From IMG/VR virus record IMGVR_UViG_3300035070_001157, positions 1-24,130 of that record: a stretch of 24,130 bases of DNA. One strand, given 5' to 3'. The translations under genes were made by a program, and so were the position numbers. Positions within the stretch are counted from its first letter, which is position 1, and the number at the start of each line of letters is the position of its first letter. The notes beneath the pieces were generated by a model that was not told the origin of the DNA, searched no databases, and saw only the letters and a list, made by a program, of their open reading frames with translations. Positions 1 through 8,765 of the stretch are shown one piece after another. Origin of the DNA: a virus.

Positions 1-608
1 CCCGCTTGTCTATCTAATTGTTGTTGCGTTCTTGCTTCTTGTTGACCAAATACAAATTTTTGCCCTTGTATGTCTGCTTCTTGTAATCTGCCAGCTTCAC
101 TTAATTGCACTTGTTGCAATCTTTGAGCCTCAGCCATTTTAGCTTGTTGCATTTGTTGTTCACCTTGTGCTTTTAGTTTTTCATTTTGTGCTTCTTGTTG
201 TTCAATAGAGGCAGCAACACCTTTTTTACTTTGTAAAGCTGCTTGCGCTAATGCAGTTGCGCCGCCAGCACTCGCTCCTGTAGCCCTTAATGTATCTAAT
301 GTATTTGCCAAAGCAATATCAGATTGTTCCATTTGTACTTCTGCCGCTTGTGTTGCAACAGCTAAATCTCCAAATGGATTTGAAATCATTGAGCTTAAAT
401 CAGTGGCCATACTGCTAATATCCTTTACATTGCTATAAGGATTTATAATTGGTTGTCTTGTAATTTCAAGATTTTCAATTTTAGCCTCAGCCCTTGAAGC
501 TGCTGCTTCTGCAGATTTTCTTTGCTTTCTTGCTGAAAGTGACGATATTACTGATCCACCTAAAGCTGCGACCCCTCCGATTATTGCGGCTCCTACTACA
601 AATGCCAT
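1..608 (-). CDS. Internal virion / ejection-type protein, N-terminal part (cut by window edge)
   Basis: An open frame starts at ATG 608 (MAFVVGAAIIGGVAALGG) and runs off the left edge with no stop, giving about 202 visible residues. Residues 1-22 are a glycine/alanine-rich hydrophobic stretch that could insert in a membrane. From about residue 27 on, the sequence is rich in Ala, Gln, Glu and Lys and looks like a long coiled coil. Placement after the tail genes and this build recall T7 gp14-like and other DNA-ejection proteins that are stored in the head and released into the host envelope; that role is inference from position and composition. It starts 3 bases after the stop of the cupin gene. 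A generic coiled-coil structural protein is the alternative. Confidence 0.7.
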   Translation of the reverse strand, partial: MAFVVGAAIIGGVAALGGSVISSLSARKQRKSAEAAASRAEAKIENLEITRQPIINPYSNVKDISSMATDLSSMISNPFGDLAVATQAAEVQMEQSDIALANTLDTLRATGASAGGATALAQAALQSKKGVAASIEQQEAQNEKLKAQGEQQMQQAKMAEAQRLQQVQLSEAGRLQEADIQGQKFVFGQQEARTQQQLDRQA

Positions 609-611
609 AAC

Positions 612-1022
612 TTATTGTTTTTTAATTTTAAATTTATCTTCATCTAACAAAACTATTTCATCCTCAAGTTTTTTAATATTTTTAATATTATTTGGGTTCT
701 TATGTACATTAATAAATATTGAATCTTCATTTGCATAAATAATTCTTTGCGCACCAGGTTTTGATATTGTATAACAAGGCGCTATATGGTTTATTAATTC
801 ATCGCTTTCTTTAATATTTACATTACCGGATAATAAAAACCACACATGCTCGTGATTATGTTTTGCGCCAACCACAACAGTTCCTTTTTTTAAAACCATT
901 TTTCTTAAATAAATTTGATCTGCAAATTCATGAGTTATTGGTATTAAATCTGGTACATTAAGAATTTTGCCATCATTATGTAGCAAAATGTCTTTATCAT
1001 TATTTACTTGTTGTAATTCCAT
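612..1022 (-). CDS. Cupin-fold protein in the tail gene cluster
   Basis: This 136-residue protein has a cupin first motif around residues 52-66 (GAKHNHEHVWFLLSG), with H55, H57 and H59 and the usual hydrophobic-x-x-Gly ending. The second motif region (residues 88-107, KPGAQR...FINVH) keeps the Pro-Gly turn and H107, but the usual His two or three residues after the turn is Gln/Arg. Metal binding may therefore be altered. Small cupins can be enzymes or purely structural beta-barrels. Sitting between the nozzle-like gene and the internal virion protein, it could be a virion decoration or assembly factor (inference). The C-terminal 30 residues are Lys/Asp/Glu-rich. It begins 5 bases after the upstream stop, with no Shine-Dalgarno sequence. 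Confidence 0.7.
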   Translation of the reverse strand: MELQQVNNDKDILLHNDGKILNVPDLIPITHEFADQIYLRKMVLKKGTVVVGAKHNHEHVWFLLSGNVNIKESDELINHIAPCYTISKPGAQRIIYANEDSIFINVHKNPNNIKNIKKLEDEIVLLDEDKFKIKKQ

Positions 1023-1027
1023 TTAAT

Positions 1028-2455
1028 TTAATATGATGATTCAACATAATCAGATGATACCGCAAACAATTCTTTTTCACCGCCGTAATCTGTTACGCTG
1101 TCTGTTGATACTGTTACTGTTGCAAAATAACCTTTAATACCTGTCATTGCAGCTCCCCAAACAATTTCGCCAGCAGTAGCAGGGCTACTATTAATAAGAT
1201 TAGCTTTGTATTTATTTTCTTTTCTTACAAACCCAGCATAATTAATTGGGGGTATAAGAGTTGCTGGATATTGATTTCCATAATTATCATAAGCTCCCTG
1301 ATTATAACTATATACCAATGTAGTCTTATCTTGTGTATTACTTAATGGTGTTTGTGGGCTGCCAATACCTGTAAAGTCAGATTCAAAAGCATTTACTTCC
1401 CAACCATTACTACCCTCATAATTTACAGTTTGGAATACCTTAGGCATGCTAACATTAGGATTAAAAACAAATTTTACAGAAGAATCGCTTATTACTTCAT
1501 AAAATTCATTTCGTTTGGCACTAGGATCGTAATGTTTATAAATCGCACCATTATGGAATGTATAAAAGTTATTTTTTAAGCTGGTCCCCATTGTAGGTTT
1601 ATAAGTATAAAAACTTGTCCATCCTAATGGTTGCTCGTCAAACGATAAAGTTTTATAAGATTCATTTGCACCCGCTGGTTGTAATGATAATGTATAATTT
1701 TTATTATATATATCCCACATACCTTGTGCTTTGCCAGTTAACCCCTGGTTATTATCTAAAGTGCTTAATTCATCTCTAAAGAAATCAGTCATACCATAAT
1801 TAGATATTTCTGTAATACCATCAGCAGATAATCTTAATACCGCATTTCTATCTTTATCTGTAAAATATTTTCTATAGCCATAAACAGCAAAGCTTTCTGG
1901 ATTTCTACTAATACCAAAATTACCGCCATATGCTTGGACTTGTCCTATCACATTTGGACCCGTTGTTATTGTAGCATTTCCTTCGGCAGAATAAATCGCA
2001 TCTTTGTCTATTAAAGCTCTACTTATTTTATTTTCTTGAAATATAATTAAGTTTGTATCTTCTGCATATAACTTTTGTATTGAGCCATTAGCAGGGTCAA
2101 CACTTTTAGTAATATCAGTTCCTACAGAAAATACATTAGTGTCATTAATACCTGTTCTTGAATTAAATACACCTGAATATATTAAAGAATTAATTCTATA
2201 CGATGCATTAGGTTCTGATTCAACAATATAAGCTTTAACACCATATCCATTAGATACATTGTTATAACCACCCCTTATCCTAGCCTCTTCAATAGACCAA
2301 TTTTTATTACTAGTGACTGCCGGATCTGGTATTGATGGTGAACCAATAGGGTATGCCGTACCATTGCATCCATTCCACACAGGAGTATCTGAACTATTAA
2401 CGGTCTTTCTTAAAATGAAGCTATTAAAATACTTTACTTCTATTATTGCAGGCAT
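1028..2455 (-). CDS. Tail nozzle / hub-like protein
   Basis: This 475-residue protein carries the signature of the nozzle-type tail proteins seen in many short-tailed marine phages. A block near residues 175-230 reads GISRNPESFAVYGYRKYFTD, followed by VLRLSADGITEIS and YGMTDFFRDEL. A preceding block (about 90-150) has the form GVFNSRTGIND...GSIQKLYAEDTNLIIF. From memory these belong to a propeller-like body at the distal tail (P22 gp10 / T7 gp12 type). In relatives I recall the same blocks as the C-terminal part of one very large tail protein; here they form a separate gene starting 33 bases after the stop of the 1401-residue gene. The N-terminus begins at once with the conserved-looking YFNSF block, consistent with a split. 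No signal peptide is visible. Confidence 0.65.
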   Translation of the reverse strand: MPAIIEVKYFNSFILRKTVNSSDTPVWNGCNGTAYPIGSPSIPDPAVTSNKNWSIEEARIRGGYNNVSNGYGVKAYIVESEPNASYRINSLIYSGVFNSRTGINDTNVFSVGTDITKSVDPANGSIQKLYAEDTNLIIFQENKISRALIDKDAIYSAEGNATITTGPNVIGQVQAYGGNFGISRNPESFAVYGYRKYFTDKDRNAVLRLSADGITEISNYGMTDFFRDELSTLDNNQGLTGKAQGMWDIYNKNYTLSLQPAGANESYKTLSFDEQPLGWTSFYTYKPTMGTSLKNNFYTFHNGAIYKHYDPSAKRNEFYEVISDSSVKFVFNPNVSMPKVFQTVNYEGSNGWEVNAFESDFTGIGSPQTPLSNTQDKTTLVYSYNQGAYDNYGNQYPATLIPPINYAGFVRKENKYKANLINSSPATAGEIVWGAAMTGIKGYFATVTVSTDSVTDYGGEKELFAVSSDYVESSY

Positions 2456-2488
2456 ATATTATTATTACTTATTTATAGTATAAATTAC

Positions 2489-5400
2489 TTATTGATTTTT
2501 TCGATTAGGTTGAGCAGATTGCTTAATTTTTTTACCATTTGAATCAAATTGAGCTGTCCATCTTCTGTCTTGATCAGTATAAGTAGAAGTAGTTTTTTCT
2601 CCTATCCCATTTGTATGTGAATTTGAATTACCATACTTGCTATTTATAGAATTATCTACTGCAGCACAATAAGAATGAAATCCGCCATTAGTTTGATTTA
2701 ATCCATTAGCTGTAGTTAATGGGATAGTTAAATTAGGATCTTTATATAATTGGGTTATATATTTAAAATGCCATTCTCTAGCGTACACTTCAGTTGCTAT
2801 AGGCTGAGTATTTTGTGCAGTTGTTCTATTAGATTCTCCATTTGAAATCCAATAAGAAAAAGAGGTTGCTGTACCATAAGCACTAGGATAATAAAAATCT
2901 CCAAAAGTTATTTGTGTTTGAAATTTTCCAGAAAACATTTCTGTACCATGATAAATGCTGCCATTTGGAGGGCATATACCTTGATTAACAATTGTTCCAG
3001 TTACTGTTATTGGTACGTTTTGGCCGCCACTACTAGCTGTACCATAAGGAAAACCAACTATTAATCTATAATCACCAAATTTATCTGGACTAGACCCATA
3101 TCCTTGGTCTTTACCTATAGCAAAAGTTCTATTAGCTTTAGCTGATAAATTAGAAGAACCTTGGCTTGATTTTGCATCAACAAACACATTAGCTACATCT
3201 GTTGAAAATAAAGTATTGCTACTACCTTCCGGAGTTCCTTGTAATGAAAGCGAACTTGTTGCAGTGGGGTTTAATAAAACACCTTTATTACTAATTGAAT
3301 CAGAGCTATTTGGTAAAATTGCTGGATAATCACTTTTTTGCTGACCACCAAATTTTATAGGTATTCCTTCAATATCAACTGCTTGTACCCAATTATCATT
3401 CCCAGCTAAACTATCAGCAGCAGAACGATATTGTAAATATGCAGGCCATTTTAAATTTAAAGTATCATTAGTATTCGATGAATTAAAAGAATATTGATTT
3501 AAAATAAAGTCAACACTTATAAATCCAGTTCCAGCAGATAAATCACAATCTTCTTGATCACAATTTACTTTAGCTTTAGAATTAAAATTGCTGTTTTTCA
3601 TTTCTCCTTGACTAAAACCACCAATATTAGTACAATTAGATGGTCCTGTAAATCTTGTTTGCTTATAGCTTTCCGCTAAATCATTATCTAATTCTAGATT
3701 AAGCTCACCTTGATTCCTACTTATTGGTTCATTAGCAGATGCATTTGTTTTATTTGCAACCCAATAAATTCCATAAGCTTGGTTTTGAATACCTATAAAT
3801 GAAGGTGTATAAGGGAAAATATTATTATTAAATCCACAGTTAGCTGGCTCTTCGCCAAATATAACAGAAGTAGCACAAGTGGTTTGTAATCCCCCCGCAT
3901 CTGCCACACTTACAACTACATTATAGCTTCCAGCTGCTTGACCAGTAGACTCTGTTAGTATACCTGTGGCAGGGTCCATAATCAAAGTACTTAATTCAGG
4001 TGTAGAAGAAACTAATGCCCATGTTAAGTTTTGAGTTTCTTTTCCCCCTGTTGGATCTGAACCATTAGTACCAGTAAAAGTAGCTACATTGGTACTGCCT
4101 TGTTGAACAGTTACAGCAGGATTACAATTTGTTATTATAGGGGCAGCATTTGATAATGAACCTGTTGACGTCAAAGTAGTTTGATTACCCCCAGCATCAA
4201 TTACATTAAATGTAAATGTATATGATTCTTTAACAGAAGCATTAACACCATAATAAAAATTTGCTGTTGTTTTTAAATACCATTTATTTGGTGTTCCAGG
4301 CACCTCAACTAATTCCCAACCAGTTCTATTAGTTCCAGTCCCATCAACAATGCTAGTTAATGTTACTATAGAATTATTTATAGGTTGATTAGCGATATCT
4401 AAAGGAATAAATTCCCCTGTAACAGCTGTGCCAATAGGATCAGATTCAGATTGTAAAAAACTCCACCCTTCAAAACCAGTAGCTTGGTCGGTACCTTCCG
4501 CAATAGCTTGATTTAGTTCTGATATTAAACCTGCAGTTGAAGTTTCCCAAAATATATCTAATCTTGATATTTCAGGTGTTGTTTCATAAATACCTAATAG
4601 TATATTATAAGTGCCTGTTGCAAGAGGCTGAGAACCAATAGGTTCACCATCTTGTGTTATTCTACCTAATAAAGGATTTGATTCTGTTTGATAAATATCA
4701 GCATATTCAGCTACTGTAGTAAATAAATCATCTTGTTCAGCTATTGTTGAAACAGTATGAGAAGCTCTACCTGGATAATATTGTTTATTAAACAAAGGGT
4801 TAGCGGTTGTTCCGTCTGGTGTTACTCTACCAAATAGCTGTACGCTGCTTCGATATTGTTTTTGATTGGGTCCAACTTCACTTAAATCTCTTGGAACTTT
4901 ATTTATATTATCATTTAATAAAGTTATATGAGCCGTTTTATTAACCTCCAAGCTAGAAGCTAAATCAGCAGCATTAGGATAACCATTAATTATACCAGGC
5001 AGATATACATTGTAGTAATCTTGTTCTGCTTGTTTAACAACTATTTTATAAGAATACCACCCTAATGGATTGTATTTAGATGAACTAGAATCACCATTAT
5101 ATAAGCCAGGCCATCCGGTTTGAAAATCAGGTGGATTATTAGGAATTATAGTATTAAATAATACTTTTAAAGCATCTCCAGACCAAGTATTTGGACTATT
5201 TCCAGCCTCTGTTTCATAAGGATGATAATAAGTAGACCCTGCAAAAGACCCTGATGAACCGCTAACATCTCCATCATTAACTATAGATAATATAGTAGAT
5301 GAGGATCTTGCATACTTATCTGATAAAACAATACCAACCTGATAATTTCTGTTTTGTTTTAGGGTATGCATAGGGTATTCAACTATGCTTGTTGAGTCAG

Positions 5401-6694
5401 TAGGATAATTTTTATTTGCAATACTATTTACGCTAAAATTAGCCTTATTAAATGCTCCAACATTATAATCTAAATAACTAGGGGGTGTATGTTTATCTTG
5501 AAAATTACTATAGACTATTCTGTTACTTATAATTTCTTGACCAAAAGCTCTAACTGGAACTTTATCATATACTCTAATTACTTCAGAGTCTGGTAATGTT
5601 CTAAATGGTTTTCTTGCTTGGTAGTCATATTCAAAAGTATCAGTTAATATTTTTTTAATTTCGTCAGCAGTAATAACATCTACTACTTGCACCGCAATTT
5701 GATCAGATTCTTTGTATAAAATCTCAATATCAGTTACTTTAAAATTACTAAATGTAGAATTTCCATTAGTTGGTAAAGGTATTTGCAATAAAATATTGTC
5801 TACTTTATTTTCCATAAAGTCTACAATAGTACTTCTGTAAGCAGCATTTTCATCTTCTGAATTACCAGTAGGTGTAGTACTTTCTAAAAAATAACCATCT
5901 TGTTTTGGTATAAATGTAGCTTGAGTAAATGGAGCCATTACAGAATACTCACCATCATCAAATTTATATCTATAGCTAAATCTTACAAATTTATCTTCTA
6001 AATAGTCTGGATCTCCAGCATAATTTGCATTATAATTTGGGTTTGCTGTAATACCATCTGGTAAAAATTCACTAGTAACGTCTAATAGTGTTGTTTCCCA
6101 TATAGGAGAAGCATCAGTGCCTGTATTTTTGTATAATTCAATAGGTTTAAACGGATTTAATTTTGCTACTGATATTTGGTCTTCTGTGGTATAATAATCT
6201 GCTGATTGAGTTGCAGATACAATATTTATTTTTCTTGGTTGATTTCTATTATCAGTCCAAAATAATAAATTTTCTAAAACATTAACCCCATATATTGGAT
6301 TAGTTGTAGAGAAATTTAAAAAATTACCCTCTACAAGTTTTACAACGTTATCGTTTAGTACATTATAAGAATATATAAAGTTTTTAGCAGCAGTATTATA
6401 AGTAGGATTAAAATTATAATTAAGGTCGGTATTATTAGTTAAAAATACATAAATAGTATCATTAGTAGCATCCGTAAATTCCCCAATTGTAATCAAATCA
6501 TTTACTCCAGTTATAGATCTAAAATCTATAACTTTCTTATTACCTAAAATGTTCTGCAATGCGCCTACATCAGCACCTTCCGATTTGCTTACTTGTATAT
6601 TAATTCCTTCACGATATTCTCCAGATGGTAGTAACCTATCATCTAAATCTTGATTCATTTTAGATTTAATAAAAGCATTTTTAACTTCAGCCAT
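2489..6694 (-). CDS. Large tail stabilisation protein with inserted cadherin/Ig-like domains
   Basis: This is the largest protein of the window (1401 residues). The N-terminus, MAEVKNAFIKSKMNQDLDDR followed by LLPSGEYREGINIQVSKSEG, is a signature I recognise from tail stabilisation proteins of crAss-like and other Bacteroidota or marine podoviruses. Residues 1 to about 735 form the conserved beta-rich body, ending in SRLDIFWETSTAG. Residues of about 735-845 and 846-948 look like two beta-sandwich repeats of the cadherin/Ig type; each ends in a similar strand (NVIDAGGNQTT, SVADAGGLQTT), and the second contains MDPATGILTESTG. Residues 950-1401 are Asn/Ser/Gly-rich with no domain I recognise. 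Such Ig-like domains often bind surface sugars weakly. The gene lies 6 bases after the adaptor gene and precedes its apparent partner, the nozzle-like gene. Confidence 0.7.
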   Translation of the reverse strand: MAEVKNAFIKSKMNQDLDDRLLPSGEYREGINIQVSKSEGADVGALQNILGNKKVIDFRSITGVNDLITIGEFTDATNDTIYVFLTNNTDLNYNFNPTYNTAAKNFIYSYNVLNDNVVKLVEGNFLNFSTTNPIYGVNVLENLLFWTDNRNQPRKINIVSATQSADYYTTEDQISVAKLNPFKPIELYKNTGTDASPIWETTLLDVTSEFLPDGITANPNYNANYAGDPDYLEDKFVRFSYRYKFDDGEYSVMAPFTQATFIPKQDGYFLESTTPTGNSEDENAAYRSTIVDFMENKVDNILLQIPLPTNGNSTFSNFKVTDIEILYKESDQIAVQVVDVITADEIKKILTDTFEYDYQARKPFRTLPDSEVIRVYDKVPVRAFGQEIISNRIVYSNFQDKHTPPSYLDYNVGAFNKANFSVNSIANKNYPTDSTSIVEYPMHTLKQNRNYQVGIVLSDKYARSSSTILSIVNDGDVSGSSGSFAGSTYYHPYETEAGNSPNTWSGDALKVLFNTIIPNNPPDFQTGWPGLYNGDSSSSKYNPLGWYSYKIVVKQAEQDYYNVYLPGIINGYPNAADLASSLEVNKTAHITLLNDNINKVPRDLSEVGPNQKQYRSSVQLFGRVTPDGTTANPLFNKQYYPGRASHTVSTIAEQDDLFTTVAEYADIYQTESNPLLGRITQDGEPIGSQPLATGTYNILLGIYETTPEISRLDIFWETSTAGLISELNQAIAEGTDQATGFEGWSFLQSESDPIGTAVTGEFIPLDIANQPINNSIVTLTSIVDGTGTNRTGWELVEVPGTPNKWYLKTTANFYYGVNASVKESYTFTFNVIDAGGNQTTLTSTGSLSNAAPIITNCNPAVTVQQGSTNVATFTGTNGSDPTGGKETQNLTWALVSSTPELSTLIMDPATGILTESTGQAAGSYNVVVSVADAGGLQTTCATSVIFGEEPANCGFNNNIFPYTPSFIGIQNQAYGIYWVANKTNASANEPISRNQGELNLELDNDLAESYKQTRFTGPSNCTNIGGFSQGEMKNSNFNSKAKVNCDQEDCDLSAGTGFISVDFILNQYSFNSSNTNDTLNLKWPAYLQYRSAADSLAGNDNWVQAVDIEGIPIKFGGQQKSDYPAILPNSSDSISNKGVLLNPTATSSLSLQGTPEGSSNTLFSTDVANVFVDAKSSQGSSNLSAKANRTFAIGKDQGYGSSPDKFGDYRLIVGFPYGTASSGGQNVPITVTGTIVNQGICPPNGSIYHGTEMFSGKFQTQITFGDFYYPSAYGTATSFSYWISNGESNRTTAQNTQPIATEVYAREWHFKYITQLYKDPNLTIPLTTANGLNQTNGGFHSYCAAVDNSINSKYGNSNSHTNGIGEKTTSTYTDQDRRWTAQFDSNGKKIKQSAQPNRKNQ

Positions 6695-6700
6695 TTAATT

Positions 6701-7930
6701 TTAGTGTTTAATCCATTTAGATTTACCTCTCATAACTTGAGTTATTTCTTCAAGTTTTATATTAGATAATCTTATTTTAGTATTTCTAATTTTCGTGCTT
6801 TTATCTCTTTTTAAACGATTTACAATATATTCAGGTACATTTATACGTCCATGCATAATTGCATGAAGAACATATGCATATATAGCGTCCTCAGCGAGCT
6901 TAGGGATACGCATATCAGCCGTATAAGCTAAACCATCAGAAATATATTCTAATATAATAACAGCTCCAACCAGGTCGCTAGAAAAAGAAAATTTACCTTC
7001 TCTTTCGTTTATTGTAAACCAACCATTTATTTGTGATGTTTCTGGAGAATTACCAAATCTTTGTCCATAAAATCCACCAGCGCCCCAACTACTCCACCAA
7101 TCAGGATTAAGTCCATTATTAATATCATTAACATTAAACCCACCATTAATTAATTTTTTATTTGCAGCCCCCCATCTTTCTTCAGTTGCGTATTGGCTTG
7201 CAGATATATTATCATCATAATTATCCTGTAAAGGCAAACCATCATCATCTTGTGGTAGTTTAGAATATGGATTTGAAGTTAATGTTGTAGGATATATAAT
7301 ATGTTTTACACCTAAGCTATCTACCCAAGAACATTTAACATAATTAACATAATCTTGAGGAATAGGCACGGATAAACTAGCAGGTATTTGTAATTCTTGA
7401 GATTTAATACTTTTTAAAGTATCATAGCTAAGCTCTTGTAATCCGCGCTTTACATGAAATATTACATCCGTTCTTTTAACACTAGGTATTAATTTACCAG
7501 CCCCAACGTAAGCAACCATAAAGTTATTTATAACATCATTAATACTTAAATAAGAATAATTGTTATAATTTTCTTGTACAGTAGTTCCAAAAGCATCTTC
7601 GTTACCGTAATTTCCACCTGTTTCAGATTTTAATTGCACTACAACAAAACTATTTGTAAGAGGTGCAGCTGCTAGTGTTATAGTATTTTTAGTTACTGTA
7701 TATTCTGCTATATATTCAGCAAAAGTTCCTGGTAAACCTGTTTGACTAATATAAAGAACAAAGTTATTTAAAGCATAAGCATTAACAGTAGGACTATAAC
7801 TCCCAAATTTTAAATCAGTATCAAATGTACATACAAAATCAGTTTGTCCCTCACTTACTAAAAAGCCTTGAGCTCCGCTGTAATATTGTCTATTTGTTTC
7901 GGTTATTAAACCACCATCAGGCTTTGCCAT
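6701..7930 (-). CDS. Tail adaptor / tubular (ring) protein with N-terminal fibre-like beta domain
   Basis: The protein has 409 residues. Residues of about 20-115 look like a small beta-sandwich of the kind found at tail-fibre N-termini, with alternating strands ending in TITLAAAPLTNSFVVVQLK. From about residue 125 (YLSINDVINNFMVAYVGAGK) through VKRGLQELSYDTLKSI and PIPQDYVNYVKCSWVD, the pattern matches helical-bundle head-to-tail adaptors (P22 gp4 / T7 gp11 type), which form a dodecameric ring below the portal. The C-terminus, MRGKSKWIKH, is a basic end I associate with this family in crAss-like phages. It sits between the first adaptor and the stabilisation protein, which fits tail assembly order. 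The exact family is uncertain; a structural role is well supported by context. Confidence 0.6.
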   Translation of the reverse strand: MAKPDGGLITETNRQYYSGAQGFLVSEGQTDFVCTFDTDLKFGSYSPTVNAYALNNFVLYISQTGLPGTFAEYIAEYTVTKNTITLAAAPLTNSFVVVQLKSETGGNYGNEDAFGTTVQENYNNYSYLSINDVINNFMVAYVGAGKLIPSVKRTDVIFHVKRGLQELSYDTLKSIKSQELQIPASLSVPIPQDYVNYVKCSWVDSLGVKHIIYPTTLTSNPYSKLPQDDDGLPLQDNYDDNISASQYATEERWGAANKKLINGGFNVNDINNGLNPDWWSSWGAGGFYGQRFGNSPETSQINGWFTINEREGKFSFSSDLVGAVIILEYISDGLAYTADMRIPKLAEDAIYAYVLHAIMHGRINVPEYIVNRLKRDKSTKIRNTKIRLSNIKLEEITQVMRGKSKWIKH

Positions 7931-7936
7931 AACTTA

Positions 7937-8692
7937 TTAACTTTTTTTATTTATTTCTTCAGCCTGAACTTGTTGAGTGGCTGCTTGCACGATTTGTGGG
8001 TCTCTTATAATAATACCAGCATATAATAATATTTTTAATATTACTTCTGTTTGCTCAGACTCATGAAGCTCAAATTGAATTGAACCATTAGTTTGAGTTG
8101 TAGCATTATATTCATTTTTATTATATATATACTGCCCTAAATTACCCGTTGTAAAACCCCAAATAACATTATTTGGTTTTCTTATATAATCAACTTGAAT
8201 ATTATTTACTATTGTTGTTGGTTTAACAAATAGTTTTTGATTCTCATATAAATATACAGGCCAGTCTAAAGAAGGTTTTGTTATAGGTGATTTATCAATA
8301 TATGTAAATTCACCTCTTTGAAGTCTTTGAAGTTCAACTTCATTATTATAAGTTACAGTACCAAGCCTGTAAAAAGATACATTTGATCCATAGCCATCAG
8401 TTGTTGGCAATGTAAAATAAGTATTGGTAGGAGTAGTATTATCATACACTGCATCACCAAACGTTTTAAATATAGATAATTTTTCATCTAAGTTAGCAAC
8501 TCTATCCGCATAATCTGTATCTGTTTGCTGAACACGAAGTTGTTGATTCAAATCTTCAAAATACTTTTCAAATATTTCAAGCTGAACTTGTGTGCCAATA
8601 TTATTAAACTCAAAAGGCGTCATATATCCACGCTGCTCTTTGTTAAGTATTAATAATACCGTTTGATATACAGTATTTACGTTTATTGCCAT
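7937..8692 (-). CDS. Head-tail adaptor / ring protein
   Basis: I place the start at ATG 8692 (MAINVNTVYQTVLLILNKEQ), giving 251 residues. The frame can be extended to a GTG at 8743, but those 17 extra residues fall on a hairpin-forming stretch and do not look conserved, whereas MAINVNTVY is a start I recognise in marine phages. The N-terminal 60 residues are helical (GYMTPFEFNNIGTQVQLEIF), the centre (about 105-190) is beta-rich, and the C-terminus is a Gln/Glu helix. Position after the capsid gene and before the second adaptor suggests a ring or connector subunit. No Shine-Dalgarno sequence is present; an A-rich run precedes ATG. Confidence 0.6.
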   Translation of the reverse strand: MAINVNTVYQTVLLILNKEQRGYMTPFEFNNIGTQVQLEIFEKYFEDLNQQLRVQQTDTDYADRVANLDEKLSIFKTFGDAVYDNTTPTNTYFTLPTTDGYGSNVSFYRLGTVTYNNEVELQRLQRGEFTYIDKSPITKPSLDWPVYLYENQKLFVKPTTIVNNIQVDYIRKPNNVIWGFTTGNLGQYIYNKNEYNATTQTNGSIQFELHESEQTEVILKILLYAGIIIRDPQIVQAATQQVQAEEINKKS

Positions 8693-8718
8693 TTTATATT
8701 TTTTATTATTTACAGCAA

Positions 8719-8743
8719 GTAAGCCACTTAAAATGTGGCCCAC
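8719..8743 (-). promoter_or_regulatory. Hairpin in the leader of the adaptor gene
   Basis: On the minus strand GTGGGCCAC (8743-8735) and GTGGCTTAC (8727-8719) can pair over nine positions, two of them G-U, around a 7-base AT-rich loop. The pairing can extend outward by three weaker pairs. No T-run follows, so it is not a typical terminator. It lies 27 bases upstream of the ATG and could protect the 5' end after processing or tune translation. Its function is unproven. Confidence 0.3.
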
Positions 8744-8765
8744 CTACTATAAAATATATTACATG

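Noticed and set aside
2455-2491. Sequencing frameshift joining the 1401- and 475-residue proteins
   Set aside because: The junction has a clear stop, a non-coding AT-rich spacer and a new ATG with usual leader, so two genes are more likely than one broken gene, though reads should be checked.
8693-8743. Longer form of the adaptor protein starting at GTG 8743
   Set aside because: The extra 17 residues coincide with a hairpin-forming leader, the start codon is weaker, and MAINVNTVY at 8692 looks like the natural N-terminus.
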